From JAJFJD01 sp965228695 (GTDB lineage: Bacteria > Pseudomonadota > Alphaproteobacteria > UBA8366), in NCBI GenBank assembly GCA_965228695.1, contig CBDDIB010000002.1, forward strand, positions 2,418,001-2,482,000: a DNA stretch of 64,000 nucleotides, written 5' to 3'. A program made the translations under genes and the position numbers. Positions 17,239 to 26,010 of this stretch are shown here, in pieces. Positions within the stretch are counted from its first letter, which is position 1, and each line of letters begins with the position of its first letter. Under the pieces are notes generated by a model that was not told the DNA's origin, did no database searches, and saw only the letters and a list, made by a program, of their open reading frames with translations.

Positions 17239-18438
17239 CTATCCCGATTGAGATGGGTCTTGCCGGTAGGGTAAATAGTCTTCGGATTCAACCATTTCGT
17301 GGGCTTCGGCTTGCCGCTCGCCGGTCAGGTAGTCCGCCACCGCACGCCGGAATCCGGCATCTTGGATCCAATGGGCGCTGTAGGTGCGGACGGGGACATA
17401 ACCGCGTTGTAGCTTGTGAGGGCCTTGAGTGCCAGCCTCTACGCGACGTATACCGTGTGTTATGGCGTAATCGATCGCGCTGTAGTAGCAAGTTTCGAAA
17501 TGCAGGAATTTGAACCGAATATCGCAACCCCAGTTGCGGCCGAACAGAGCATCGCCGCCGCGCAGGTTCAGGGCGCCCGCAATCAGCTGGCCGTCGAGGT
17601 CGACCATGAAAAGCACCACATCGTCGGCCATCGATTCCTGCAGGGCGGTGAAAAAGTCGCGCGTAAGGTACGGATACCCCCATTTCCGGTCGTATGTGTC
17701 GATATAGAACCGGTAGAAGGCGTCCCAGTGCTCCGGTTTGATGTCGTCGCCTTGCAACCCGCGGACCCGAATCCCCGACTCGGAAACCTTGCGCCGCTCT
17801 TTGCGGATATTCTTACGCTTGCGGCTGTTCAGGCTGGCGAGAAAATCGTCGAAATCCTCATAACCTTCGTTGTGCCAATGGAATTGATGTCCGTGCCGAA
17901 TCAGAAAGTCGGCGGATTCAAGGAAATCGGCATCCTCCTCGGAACAGAAGGTGACGTGCAGCGACGACACGGAAAGCTGGCGGGTTACCTCAGCGAGGCC
18001 GCCGGCCAAGGCGGACCGGATGGCCGTTGCGCTGAGGCCGTCCGCGTCCGCGTCCGGATTGTAGAGAAGGCGGGCGCCGGTTACCGGGGTGAAGGGCACC
18101 GCACACTGTAGTTTCGGATAGTATTCGCCGCCCGCCCGTTCGTAGGCGTGCGCCCACGCGTGGTCGAAAACATACTCGCCTTGTGAATGGCTCTTCAGAT
18201 ATAGCGGCGTGGCGCCGATAAGTTCCCCGTTGGCGTTCTCGATGACCAGATGCTGTGGCTGCCAGCCGCTTCGGGCGCTGACCGATCCGCTTTCCTCCAA
18301 CGCCGCGAGGAAGGTATGGCTGAGAAACGGATTGTAGGGCTGGCCGGTACCGGCGAGGCATGCGTCCCACTCCGCCGCCGGGACCGAGGACAATCGGTCG
18401 ACGATACGGATTGCGATGGCGTCGCGTCCATCGGGCAT
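17239..18438 (-). CDS. GNAT-like acyltransferase of the COG3146/DUF482 family
   Basis: A 399-residue soluble protein of the family often labelled peptidoglycan biosynthesis/recognition, related to FemABX-type double-GNAT enzymes. Recognisable segments are NPFLSHTFLAALEESG (residues 36-51), HAWAHAYERAGGEYYPKLQ (about 93-111), SRKRKNIRKERRKV (about 210-223) and the C-terminal GPHKLQRGYVPV. The reaction is not firmly established; transfer of an amino-acyl or acetyl group is inferred. It lies 62 bases downstream of the RidA gene on the same strand, so both may be one transcript. Confidence 0.85.
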   Translation of the reverse strand: MPDGRDAIAIRIVDRLSSVPAAEWDACLAGTGQPYNPFLSHTFLAALEESGSVSARSGWQPQHLVIENANGELIGATPLYLKSHSQGEYVFDHAWAHAYERAGGEYYPKLQCAVPFTPVTGARLLYNPDADADGLSATAIRSALAGGLAEVTRQLSVSSLHVTFCSEEDADFLESADFLIRHGHQFHWHNEGYEDFDDFLASLNSRKRKNIRKERRKVSESGIRVRGLQGDDIKPEHWDAFYRFYIDTYDRKWGYPYLTRDFFTALQESMADDVVLFMVDLDGQLIAGALNLRGGDALFGRNWGCDIRFKFLHFETCYYSAIDYAITHGIRRVEAGTQGPHKLQRGYVPVRTYSAHWIQDAGFRRAVADYLTGERQAEAHEMVESEDYLPYRQDPSQSG

Positions 18439-18500
18439 GGCTACATCCTCTTCCGCCGCTGTCTCATGGATTGAAAGACGTTAGAGAAACTGATCCACGG

Positions 18501-18965
18501 TCACGCGATTTCAATGACCGCATCGATTTCAACGGTGGAATTCAACGGCAAGGCGCTTGCGCCGAGCGCGAAGCGCGCGTGCTTGCCGCTGTCGCCGAAG
18601 ACTTCGACGATGAGGTCCGATGCGCCGTTGATGACCTTGGGGTGATCGGTGAAATCCGGTGTCGCGTTGACGAAGCCGCCGAGTTTTACGAAACGCGAAA
18701 TCCGGTCGAGATCGCCCAGCGCCGACCGGGCTTGAGCGATAATGTTAAGGGCACAAACCCGGGCGGCCGCAACACCGTCTTCCAGTGTTGCGTCGTCACC
18801 GACCCTGCCGCGATGCGCGATCTTGCCGTTCCAGAAGGGAACCTGTCCGGCAATCCAGAGTTGGTTTCCGGTGATGACGAATGGAACGTAATTCGCCGCG
18901 GGCGCGGCGGCGTCCGGCAATTCAATCTCCAACTCCTGCAAGCGTGCATCGATTTTCCCGGCCAT
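18501..18965 (-). CDS. RidA family protein
   Basis: A 154-residue YjgF/YER057c/UK114-fold protein. RidA enzymes hydrolyse reactive enamine/imine intermediates released by PLP enzymes; they form trimers in the cytosol. Family features are GNQLWIAGQVPFWNG near residue 33, GFVNATPDFTDHPKVING near residue 97 and a C-terminal VEIDAVIEI strand. This is the longer (about 150 residues) subfamily and not the 128-residue archetype, so deaminase activity is likely but not certain. The nrdJ transcript upstream is cut off by the terminator at 19096-19127. Confidence 0.88.
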   Translation of the reverse strand: MAGKIDARLQELEIELPDAAAPAANYVPFVITGNQLWIAGQVPFWNGKIAHRGRVGDDATLEDGVAAARVCALNIIAQARSALGDLDRISRFVKLGGFVNATPDFTDHPKVINGASDLIVEVFGDSGKHARFALGASALPLNSTVEIDAVIEIA

Positions 18966-19095
18966 CCTGTACTCCTTGTCTGGTCTGTCGTTTCTGTCGG
19001 TGGCGGTGCACCCGCGTCATCACGAGCATAGCCGACGCGAGGCGCAGCAGAAAGCATAGCAGCGCACGACGGCACTGCATCGCCGTCATCTGGGC

Positions 19096-19127
19096 AAAAA
19101 AATGGGGGGTGGTCGAAACCACCCCCC
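19096..19127 (-). terminator. intrinsic terminator of nrdJ
   Basis: On the minus strand GGGGGGTGGT pairs with ACCACCCCCC around TTCG, a stable tetraloop, followed by ATTTTTTT. It lies 41 bases after the nrdJ stop. Confidence 0.95.
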
Positions 19128-19167
19128 AGTTCACAGGGAGCACCGTGCCAGGGTAGGGACCTACCCG

Positions 19168-22100
19168 CTACGAACACCCGCTGGTCGCACCACAAGTGGC
19201 GCATTTCAGACAGGTACCGTTGCGGACGAGGGTGAAGTTGCCGCATTCGCCGCAAGCGTCACCTTCGTATCCCAGAGCCTGGGCCTCGCGGATACGATCA
19301 AGTGTGGGATCGATCGTCGCTGAGACCGAGGCTTCTACCGCGCCGGAACCAACCGTCGCGGTAGCCGCAGCGACCACCTGGCTCTCCGAAGAGCTGGTCG
19401 CCACGTTCGGTGCGGCGGCGTCAACGGCTGCACTGCCGTCTCCGCCGCCGGATATCACAAACAAGTTGGGCGAGCGGACGTAACCGTTGCTCGCGAGTTT
19501 CTGCAGAGTCGCGATGGCGTCTGCCGGCGGTTCCGGCAATTCGCCTTCCTTCGAACCCGTGCCGAGACTATCCGGCAGCATGTCCGAAGGATGCGCATGG
19601 GCGAGATCGTCCCGCCCCAGGTAACTGATCGCGACTTCGCGGAAGATATAGTCGAGAACCGACGTCGACATCTTGATGGCGTCGTTGCCTTCGACGATGC
19701 CGGACGGCTCGAAGCGCGTGAACGTGAACGCTTCGACGAATTCCTCGAGCGGAACGCCGTATTGCAGACCGATCGAGATCGCAATCGCGAAATTGTTCAT
19801 CAGGCTGCGGAAGGCTGCGCCTTCCTTGTGCATGTCGATGAACAGCTCGCCCAGCGTGCCGTCTTCGTATTCGCCGGTCCGCAGATAGACCTTATGGCCG
19901 CCCACGATGGCTTTTTGGGTGTAGCCTTTGCGGCGGTCCGGCAGTCGGCTGCGTTCCGCGGCGCGCGCGATGACGCGTTCGACGATACGCTCGGCGACTT
20001 TGGGCACCGCGGCGGCTGCCGGCTCGATCGCGATGTCCTCGGCCAAATCCTCGTCGTCCAGGACGACGGCCTGCAACGGCTGGCTCAGTTTGGAGCCGTC
20101 ACGGTACAGCGCGTTCGCTTTCAGGCCGAGCCGCCAGGACAGCATATAGGCGTCCTTGCATTCCTCGACGGTCGCGGCGTTCGGCATGTTGATGGTCTTT
20201 GAAATCGCACCAGTGATGAACGGCTGGGCCGCCGCCAGCATGTGGATGTGGCTGTGGGCCGACAGGCAGCGTTTGCCGATTCGGCCACACGGATTGGCGC
20301 AATCGAAGATCGCAAGATGCTCGTCCACGAGATACGGCGCCCCTTCCAGCGTCATGGCGCCGCAGCAGTGGTTGTTTGCGGCGTCGACGTCGGCGGCGGT
20401 GAAGCCGAGCGCATCGAGCAGGTCGAAGTTCAGGTCGTCAAGACGGCCGGCCTCAATGCCCAGCGTTTCGGTGCAGAACGCTTCGCCGAGGGTCCACTTG
20501 TTGAAGGCGAAGCGGATGTCGAAGCAACTCGCCAGCGCATTCTCCAACGTGTCGATCGCCTCCGGCGTGAAGCCTTTTTCCCTAAGCAGGTCGTGACTGA
20601 CGCCCGGCGCATCGGCCAAGGTGCCATGTCCGACCGCATAGGCGACAATCTCTTCGATCTGGGCCTCATCGTAGCCGAGCCGGCCCAATGCTTCCGGGAC
20701 GGTCCGGTTGATGATCTTGAAGTAGCCCCCACCGGCCAGTTTTTTGAACTTCACCAATGCGAAGTCGGGTTCGATACCTGTGGTGTCGCAATCCATGACC
20801 AGCGCGATGGTGCCCGTCGGTGCGATGACCGTGGTCTGCGCGTTACGGAAACCGTGCTGGGCGCCCAAATCATGCGCCTTGTTCCAGGCCGCGACCGCTG
20901 CTTTCGCGATCGCCGGCTCCGGGCATCGGTCATGGTCGAGCGCCACCGGCGGAATGGATAGCCCTTCGTACCCTTCGCTCTCGCCCTTGGCCGCCTGCCG
21001 GTGATTGCGAATGACGCGCAACATGGCGTCCGCGTTTTCGGCATGGTTCGGGAAGGCGCCCATCTCCGAAGCCATTTCGGCCGACGTCGCGTAGGTAACG
21101 CCGGTCATCAGCGCCGTGATCGCGCCACAGAGCGCCCGGGCTTCGTCGCTGTCGTAGGATAGGGCCGATGCCATCAACAGTCCGCCGAGATTGGCGTAGC
21201 CGAGGCCGAGCGTGCGGTACTCGTAGGAGAGTTCCGCGATCTGCTTCGACGGGTATTGCGCCATCAGCACGGCGATTTCGAGCGTTATCGTCCACAGACG
21301 GACGGCGTGCTCGAACTCCTCGACCAGGAATTCTCCCGACTCGCCGCGGAAATTCATCAGGTTCAGCGACGCCAGGTTGCAGGCCGTATCGTCCAGGAAC
21401 ATATACTCGGAACACGGATTCGATGCATTGATGCGGCCGGAAACGGGGCAGGTGTGCCATTCGTTGATGGTCGTATCGAACTGTACGCCCGGGTCGGCGC
21501 AGGCCCAGGCCGAATCGGCGATCTGTTCCCACAAATCCCGCGCCTTGACGGTCTTGCAGACCTCGCCGTCGGTCCGGCGGGTCAGGTTCCAATCGCTGTC
21601 CGCCTCGACGGCTTCGAGGAAATCGTTGGTGATTCGCAGCGAATTGTTCGAGTTCTGGCCGGATACGGTCAGATAGGCATCCGAGTCCCAGTCCGTGTCA
21701 TAGGTCTTGAAGTCGATCGACGTATAACCCTGGCTCGCAAATTGGATGACGCGCTGGACATAGTTTTCCGACACCATCGCTTTTCGTGCGGCGAGAATCG
21801 CTTTTCGAAGAACTTGGTTCTTTTTCGGATCGATTCGCGCAGGGCCGTCCAACGATTCTTCCTGACAGGCGGCCATAATGGCGTTGAGATGCTCGTTGCA
21901 AATCTTCGAGCCCGTCACCAACGCGGCGACCTTCTGTTCCTCGACCGCTTTCCAGCCGATGAACTCTTCCACGTCGGGATGATCGATATCGAGGCAGACC
22001 ATCTTCGCCGCGCGACGCGTGGTGCCGCCGGATTTGATCGCGCCTGCGGCCCGATCGCCGATCTTCAGGAAGCTCATCAGGCCTGATGACCGGCCGCCGC

Positions 22101-22839
22101 CGGACAACGGTTCGTCGGAACCGCGAAGCGCGGAGAAATTGCTGCCGGTACCGGATCCGTACTTGAACAGGCGTGCTTCGCGGACCCACAGGTCCATGAT
22201 CCCGTTCTCGTTCACCAAGTCGTCGTTGACCGACTGAATGAAGCAAGCATGCGGCTGCGGATGTTCGTAGGCCGAGTTGGAGGCGGTCAATTTGCCGCTG
22301 CGGTAGTCCACATAATAGTGGCCCTGGCCCGGACCATCGATGCCATACGCCCAATGCAGTCCGGTGTTGAACCATTGCGGTGAATTCGGCGCCGCCATCT
22401 GATGCGCAATCATGTAGCGCATCTCGTCATGATAGGCGTGCGCGTCGTCTTCGGTATCGAAATACCCGGCTTTCCAGCCCCAATACGTCCAGGTGCCGGC
22501 CAACCGGTCGAAGACCTGCGTTGCCCGAATTTCGCTTCCGAAACGCTCCGCTTCCGGAAACTGCGCCAAGGCTTTCTCGTCGGGCACGCGGCGTTGCAGC
22601 CAGGACGGAACGCCCTTTTCCTTGACCCGGCGCATACGCTTCGGCACGCCGGCCTTGCGGAAATACTTCTGCGCGAGCACATCGCACGCAACCTGGCTCC
22701 AGCTTTCAGGCACTTCGATGTTGTCGAGCTTGAAAACGACCGACCCGTCTGGGTTCCGGATCTCACTATCCGTGCGGCGGAACGTCAGTTCCGCATACGG
22801 TGATTCTTTCGCTTTTGTGAAACGACGCTTAATGCGCAT
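19168..22839 (-). CDS. nrdJ: adenosylcobalamin-dependent (class II) ribonucleoside-diphosphate reductase
   Basis: A 1223-residue vitamin B12-dependent ribonucleotide reductase making deoxyribonucleotides with or without oxygen. The substrate-binding region has NPCSEYMFLDDTACNL (about residue 475), including an active-site Cys; the radical Cys region and the TGTIALVMDCDTTGIEP segment follow in mid-protein. The last 30 residues hold CGECG and CLKCATCG, a zinc/redox tail that relays electrons to the active site. The long form with this C-terminal extension is typical of alphaproteobacteria. The start is ATG with GGGAG 12 bases before it. It is monocistronic, with an NrdR-box pair and long leader upstream and a strong terminator downstream. 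Confidence 0.97.
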   Translation of the reverse strand: MRIKRRFTKAKESPYAELTFRRTDSEIRNPDGSVVFKLDNIEVPESWSQVACDVLAQKYFRKAGVPKRMRRVKEKGVPSWLQRRVPDEKALAQFPEAERFGSEIRATQVFDRLAGTWTYWGWKAGYFDTEDDAHAYHDEMRYMIAHQMAAPNSPQWFNTGLHWAYGIDGPGQGHYYVDYRSGKLTASNSAYEHPQPHACFIQSVNDDLVNENGIMDLWVREARLFKYGSGTGSNFSALRGSDEPLSGGGRSSGLMSFLKIGDRAAGAIKSGGTTRRAAKMVCLDIDHPDVEEFIGWKAVEEQKVAALVTGSKICNEHLNAIMAACQEESLDGPARIDPKKNQVLRKAILAARKAMVSENYVQRVIQFASQGYTSIDFKTYDTDWDSDAYLTVSGQNSNNSLRITNDFLEAVEADSDWNLTRRTDGEVCKTVKARDLWEQIADSAWACADPGVQFDTTINEWHTCPVSGRINASNPCSEYMFLDDTACNLASLNLMNFRGESGEFLVEEFEHAVRLWTITLEIAVLMAQYPSKQIAELSYEYRTLGLGYANLGGLLMASALSYDSDEARALCGAITALMTGVTYATSAEMASEMGAFPNHAENADAMLRVIRNHRQAAKGESEGYEGLSIPPVALDHDRCPEPAIAKAAVAAWNKAHDLGAQHGFRNAQTTVIAPTGTIALVMDCDTTGIEPDFALVKFKKLAGGGYFKIINRTVPEALGRLGYDEAQIEEIVAYAVGHGTLADAPGVSHDLLREKGFTPEAIDTLENALASCFDIRFAFNKWTLGEAFCTETLGIEAGRLDDLNFDLLDALGFTAADVDAANNHCCGAMTLEGAPYLVDEHLAIFDCANPCGRIGKRCLSAHSHIHMLAAAQPFITGAISKTINMPNAATVEECKDAYMLSWRLGLKANALYRDGSKLSQPLQAVVLDDEDLAEDIAIEPAAAAVPKVAERIVERVIARAAERSRLPDRRKGYTQKAIVGGHKVYLRTGEYEDGTLGELFIDMHKEGAAFRSLMNNFAIAISIGLQYGVPLEEFVEAFTFTRFEPSGIVEGNDAIKMSTSVLDYIFREVAISYLGRDDLAHAHPSDMLPDSLGTGSKEGELPEPPADAIATLQKLASNGYVRSPNLFVISGGGDGSAAVDAAAPNVATSSSESQVVAAATATVGSGAVEASVSATIDPTLDRIREAQALGYEGDACGECGNFTLVRNGTCLKCATCGATSGCS

Positions 22840-22870
22840 CCACCACGTCTCCCGAATTCTCTAGACTCGT

Positions 22871-23051
22871 GCCGGACGGAACTATCCACCGGCCCCCACC
22901 ATTGATGTTTGGAGTCGGAGAATCCTTCGTGGAAAAATCCGCGTAAGAATAGAAAGTGACCCCCCGGTCTCCCCGCTTCCCGAACCGTCTGTCGTCCTCC
23001 TAACGACCCCCCAGGGCGCCGACCGAACGATTCACTAAACTTGGGAAGCGG
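22871..23051 (-). ncRNA. structured 5' leader of nrdJ (candidate cis-regulatory RNA)
   Basis: In the minus-strand transcript CCGCTTCCC (23051-23043) pairs perfectly over a distance with GGGAAGCGG (22981-22973), enclosing 61 bases. Inside lies a hairpin GTCGT/ACGAC whose seven-base loop is TAGGAGG (23007-22991). Downstream a hairpin GCCGG/CCGGC (22893-22871) lies 32 bases before the start codon. GGGGGGTC occurs twice, and GGAGACC resembles the core of the B12 box, but the other conserved elements of a cobalamin riboswitch are not found. A structured nrdJ-associated RNA motif has been described in metagenomes; I cannot compare with it here. Confidence 0.45.
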
Positions 23052-23079
23052 AAGGAAATTAGACACAATTTATTGATGT

Positions 23080-23128
23080 TTGCAATATATTTTGTGGCTA
23101 CTATCCGATTCCTTACAATATTTAGCGT
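23080..23128 (-). promoter_or_regulatory. pair of NrdR boxes upstream of nrdJ
   Basis: Two 16-base elements fit the NrdR-box consensus acaCwAtATaTwGtgt at 12 of 16 positions each: 23080-23095 (core CAATATATT) and 23113-23128 (core CAATATTTAG). Their starts are 33 bp apart, close to three helical turns, as is usual for NrdR, the ATP/dATP-sensing repressor of ribonucleotide reductase genes. A weaker match lies at 23063-23078. Confidence 0.6.
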
Positions 23129-23334
23129 TAGCAAGTTGTGAAGGCGAATTGGGCTAAATAAAACAATGTGTTCGGAATAGGTGATTTTTACCCTATGTTT
23201 TGGAGTAGAAACGGCCGGCGCCGGAGCCGGGCGCTGTTCGATAAGATCGTCGCCACGAATGCGCGACTCTGGACGGCACCGGCCGCTGGTGCCATATTCC
23301 GCAGCGTCACATACGGCGGGGGTATCGAGGACAG

Positions 23335-23694
23335 ATGACCACACTAGTCACGCGCGTCATGACCTGGTTGCAGGGGGAACGGGTCGGCAGCGACAGTTTC
23401 GGCAACCAGTATTACCAAGAGCGGTCGAAACCGACCGGACGCCGTCGTCGCCGATGGGTCGTGTACGACCGGGAGGACGAGGCAAGCCGCGTTCCGCCTG
23501 CCTGGCATGCTTGGTTGCATCACACGACCGATGACATTCCGGACGAGAAGTCCGAAAAGGCGCCCGCCTGGCAAAAGGAACACGTGCCGAACCTGACCGG
23601 GACCGACCAGGCCTATCGTCCGCCGGGTCATACCCTGGAGGGCAGGCGACGGGCGCCGGCGACGGGAGACTACGAACCCTGGCAACCGAATTGA
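23335..23694 (+). CDS. NADH:ubiquinone oxidoreductase NDUFA12-family subunit
   Basis: A 119-residue homologue of the mitochondrial complex I accessory subunit B17.2/NDUFA12, found with complex I in alphaproteobacteria. Signature segments are the GSDSFGNQYYQER opening, RRRRWVVYD, then PPAWHAWLHHTTDD in mid-protein and the PGHTLEGRR tail. It lies far from any nuo operon in this window, the usual orphan position. It is followed 10 bases later by the first MlaD gene, so the two are probably co-transcribed. It likely stabilises the peripheral arm of complex I at the inner membrane. Confidence 0.93.
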   Translation: MTTLVTRVMTWLQGERVGSDSFGNQYYQERSKPTGRRRRRWVVYDREDEASRVPPAWHAWLHHTTDDIPDEKSEKAPAWQKEHVPNLTGTDQAYRPPGHTLEGRRRAPATGDYEPWQPN

Positions 23695-23704
23695 TCGCGG
23701 GCAT

Positions 23705-24274
23705 ATGGCGATGAACAAACAGACACTGCATACGCTGGTCGGCGCCGCAACACTTCTGGTTGCGGCGTTTGTCGTCTTTATCAGCCACCAGGGCGGGCCG
23801 CGCGAGACGGCGTCGGGCTATCCCATAGTCGGTCGATTCGCGTCGATCGACGGCATCGGCGTCGGGACCAAAGTTCTATTGACCGGCATCGAGATCGGGA
23901 AGGTCGCGGGGTACACTTATGATTTGGAAGGTCAGCGCGCGATCGTCACCTTCACCATACGGGACGACATCAAGATACCGTTGGATAGCGTGGCGCTCAT
24001 CGTGTCCGATGGATTGCTCGGCGCGAAATACATCAAGATTCAGCCGGGCGGCGAAATCGACATGATGCAGAGCGGCGACGAGTTCGAATACGTTCAGGAC
24101 GCGATCGCTTTCGAAGAAATTTTGGAGAAGGTGATCCTCAACGCCGAGCAACAACGCAGTAGGGATAAAGAGAAAGACGACGCAAAACCGGAACCGAACC
24201 AAGCGTCGATCGAATCGCCGGAGCCTGCATCGACGGAGCGGACAACATTGACGGAAGCGGTGAAAATTCGATGA
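23705..24274 (+). CDS. MlaD-family outer-membrane lipid asymmetry protein (copy 1)
   Basis: A 189-residue inner-membrane-anchored periplasmic protein: one N-terminal transmembrane helix (about residues 8-26), one MCE/MlaD domain (about 38-115; key segments GYPIVGRFASIDGIGVG and LGAKYIKIQPGG), then a charged low-complexity tail. MlaD forms the hexameric ring that passes phospholipids between the outer membrane and the MlaFEB transporter. No mlaE, mlaF or mlaC is adjacent. The stop overlaps the next start by 4 bases (ATGA). An internal ATG at 23711 is an alternative start. Confidence 0.9.
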   Translation: MAMNKQTLHTLVGAATLLVAAFVVFISHQGGPRETASGYPIVGRFASIDGIGVGTKVLLTGIEIGKVAGYTYDLEGQRAIVTFTIRDDIKIPLDSVALIVSDGLLGAKYIKIQPGGEIDMMQSGDEFEYVQDAIAFEEILEKVILNAEQQRSRDKEKDDAKPEPNQASIESPEPASTERTTLTEAVKIR

Positions 24275-24729
24275 GACGAAACATTATTGAAACCGCGACG
24301 GGCGCCATCGTCATCCTGGTAGCTGTCGTGTTCCTGGTTTTTTCATATAGCGTTAGCGATCTGCGGCCGGCTGAAGGGTACGACGTGATCGCGAAATTCA
24401 ACGCGGTCGATGGTTTGGCCGTCGGCAGCGACGTTCGGGTCGCCGGGGTCAAGATCGGTACAGTCGTCGATCAAACCATCGACCAAGAGGAGTACCGCGC
24501 CGTTGTCCGGATGAAGATCAATCCGGAAATCGAATTGACGAAGGACACGGTCGTCCGCATCTCCAGCGCCGGGCTGCTGAGCGGCAAATACGTCAAGCTC
24601 GAGCCGGGCGGCGCAAAGGAAAAGCTCGCCGCCGGCGGTGAATTGACCAATACGAAAGACGTCATTTCCCTTGAGGAATTGTTGGGTAAGGTCATCTTCC
24701 TCGTTACCGGCGAAGATGGCGGAAAATAA
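24271..24729 (+). CDS. MlaD-family protein (copy 2)
   Basis: A 152-residue partner of the previous gene with the same design: an N-terminal transmembrane helix (about residues 8-27) and one MCE domain (about 36-115; GYDVIAKFNAVDGLAVGSDV, LLSGKYVKLEPGG) but no charged tail. The two copies differ clearly, so this is not a recent duplication. The 4-base overlap implies coupled translation and suggests a mixed hexamer or stacked rings. Both belong to the same lipid-transport family, although the rest of the system lies elsewhere. Confidence 0.9.
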   Translation: MRRNIIETATGAIVILVAVVFLVFSYSVSDLRPAEGYDVIAKFNAVDGLAVGSDVRVAGVKIGTVVDQTIDQEEYRAVVRMKINPEIELTKDTVVRISSAGLLSGKYVKLEPGGAKEKLAAGGELTNTKDVISLEELLGKVIFLVTGEDGGK

Positions 24730-24922
24730 GGCGTCCGGAGACGGCTTTGCCCTGTCGGCGTCCTTCACTGGCGTCAGCCGCATCTGATCTGAGGATGAAG
24801 TTTCTGACGATTCCGGTATATATCGGGCCAGCGAATCGATGGATCGCCCGGAACCCTTCAGTGGGGAATGGCGTTGTGGCCTCGGGACATGACGGCTCGC
24901 AAGAACGGCCCGCGGGGATATC

Positions 24923-25351
24923 GTGAGAGTTCGGCGTCTGTTGAAAGTGGCAATGCTTGCGGCGATAACCGCGGGCGTGACGGTGTCCTCGGCCGGCGCG
25001 GTCGAGGGGGATACCGTGGTGCTGCAGGGACTGGACAAGGTCACTGCGCGCGTGTGGACCTTCGACGCGCCGGTCGGGCAAGAGGTTCGGTTCGGGACGT
25101 TGGAAATCCTGCCGCGATTCTGCGATCGCACGCCGCCGGAAGAACCGCCGGAGAGCACGGCCTTTCTGGATATCTATGAAGCTCGATTCGGCGAGGAGCG
25201 CGCCAGCCTGTTTCACGGTTGGATGTTCGCATCGAGCCCGGCGTTGAACGGGCTGGAACATCCCGTTTACGATGTTTGGGTCATCGACTGCAAAGTGACG
25301 CAGGCCCTGCCGCCGCCGTCCGTTACGGAGCCGAGCGGCGAATCGCGCTAG
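24923..25351 (+). CDS. DUF2155 domain-containing secreted protein
   Basis: A 142-residue protein with a signal peptide (about residues 1-26, cleaved near AGA) and a DUF2155 domain containing LDKVTARVWTFDAPVG, RFGTLEILPRFCDRTPP and FHGWMFASSPALNGLEHPVYDVWVIDC. Two conserved Cys may form a disulfide in the periplasm. The start is GTG at 24923. The function is not known; in alphaproteobacteria the gene is habitually found between the NDUFA12 homologue and aat, as here. It is convergent with aat, with 14 bases between their stops. Confidence 0.88.
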   Translation: MRVRRLLKVAMLAAITAGVTVSSAGAVEGDTVVLQGLDKVTARVWTFDAPVGQEVRFGTLEILPRFCDRTPPEEPPESTAFLDIYEARFGEERASLFHGWMFASSPALNGLEHPVYDVWVIDCKVTQALPPPSVTEPSGESR

Positions 25352-25365
25352 GCCTGACCGCGATC

Positions 25366-26007
25366 CTATCCGCTCAGGACCAGGTCGAGAAATTCGGCGT
25401 CCGGGTCGGTGACGAACACCGTTTTCCGGTCGATCGCGGCGCTCAGAAGCTTCTTGTACTCGTTGCGCGGCAATTCGATCGCGCCGAATCGCGACAGATG
25501 TTTGGTGATGAACTGGGTGTCGATGAAGTCGTAGCCACCCAGTTTAAGAGACGCCGCAAGATACACCAATGCGACCTTGCTGGCATCGGTCGCCCGGCTG
25601 AACATGCTTTCGCCGAAGAAGACGCCGCCGAGGGATACGCCGTACAGGCCGCCGACGAGGACGCCGTCCTGCCAGCATTCGACGCTGTGGGCATGTCCCA
25701 TGCGATGCAGCGTGCAATAAAGGTTTATGATGCTGTCGTTGATCCAGGTGCGGGGCCTGACGCGGGTGGATTCCGCGCAACCTTCGATGACCGCCTCGAA
25801 GTCGCGATCGTATGTGATGTCGAAGGCGCCGCTGCGAATCGTGCGGCGCAAGCGGCGCGGAACATGGAATTCGTCGAGCGGAATGATGCCGCGCATGCGC
25901 GGGTCGACCCAAAACAGTTCCGGGTCGTTCCGGTCTTCGGCCATGGGGAAAACGCCGACCGCATAGGCCCTGAGCAACATGTCCGGGGTGAGGTCAGGCA
26001 TTTCCAT
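25366..26007 (-). CDS. aat: leucyl/phenylalanyl-tRNA--protein transferase
   Basis: A 213-residue cytosolic enzyme that adds Leu or Phe from aminoacyl-tRNA to proteins with N-terminal Lys or Arg, making them ClpS/ClpAP substrates. The family segments LLRAYAVGVFPMAE, LFWVDPRMRGIIPL, TWINDSIINLYCTLHRMGHAHSVE and GGVFFGESMFSR are all present. It is the last gene of an aroQ-accB-accC-aat run, 3 bases after accC. Its biochemical partners clpS-clpA lie 10 kb away in this window. Confidence 0.97.
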   Translation of the reverse strand: MEMPDLTPDMLLRAYAVGVFPMAEDRNDPELFWVDPRMRGIIPLDEFHVPRRLRRTIRSGAFDITYDRDFEAVIEGCAESTRVRPRTWINDSIINLYCTLHRMGHAHSVECWQDGVLVGGLYGVSLGGVFFGESMFSRATDASKVALVYLAASLKLGGYDFIDTQFITKHLSRFGAIELPRNEYKKLLSAAIDRKTVFVTDPDAEFLDLVLSG

Positions 26008-26010
26008 GCT

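Larger units (their letters stand above)
22840..23334. other. 495-base region between nrdJ and the NDUFA12-like gene
   Basis: No convincing gene. Toward nrdJ it holds about 220 bases of GC-rich, structured leader (22861-23051) preceded by an AT-rich block with two NrdR-box-like palindromes. The part nearest the NDUFA12-like gene contains a perfect 6-bp hairpin at 23275-23293 (GGCACC/GGTGCC) but no promoter I can identify with confidence. Confidence 0.65.

Noticed and set aside
22920..23000. Cobalamin riboswitch before nrdJ
   Set aside because: Only GGAGACC of the B12 box is present; the remaining box positions and the other conserved riboswitch segments are absent. Kept only as a generic structured leader.
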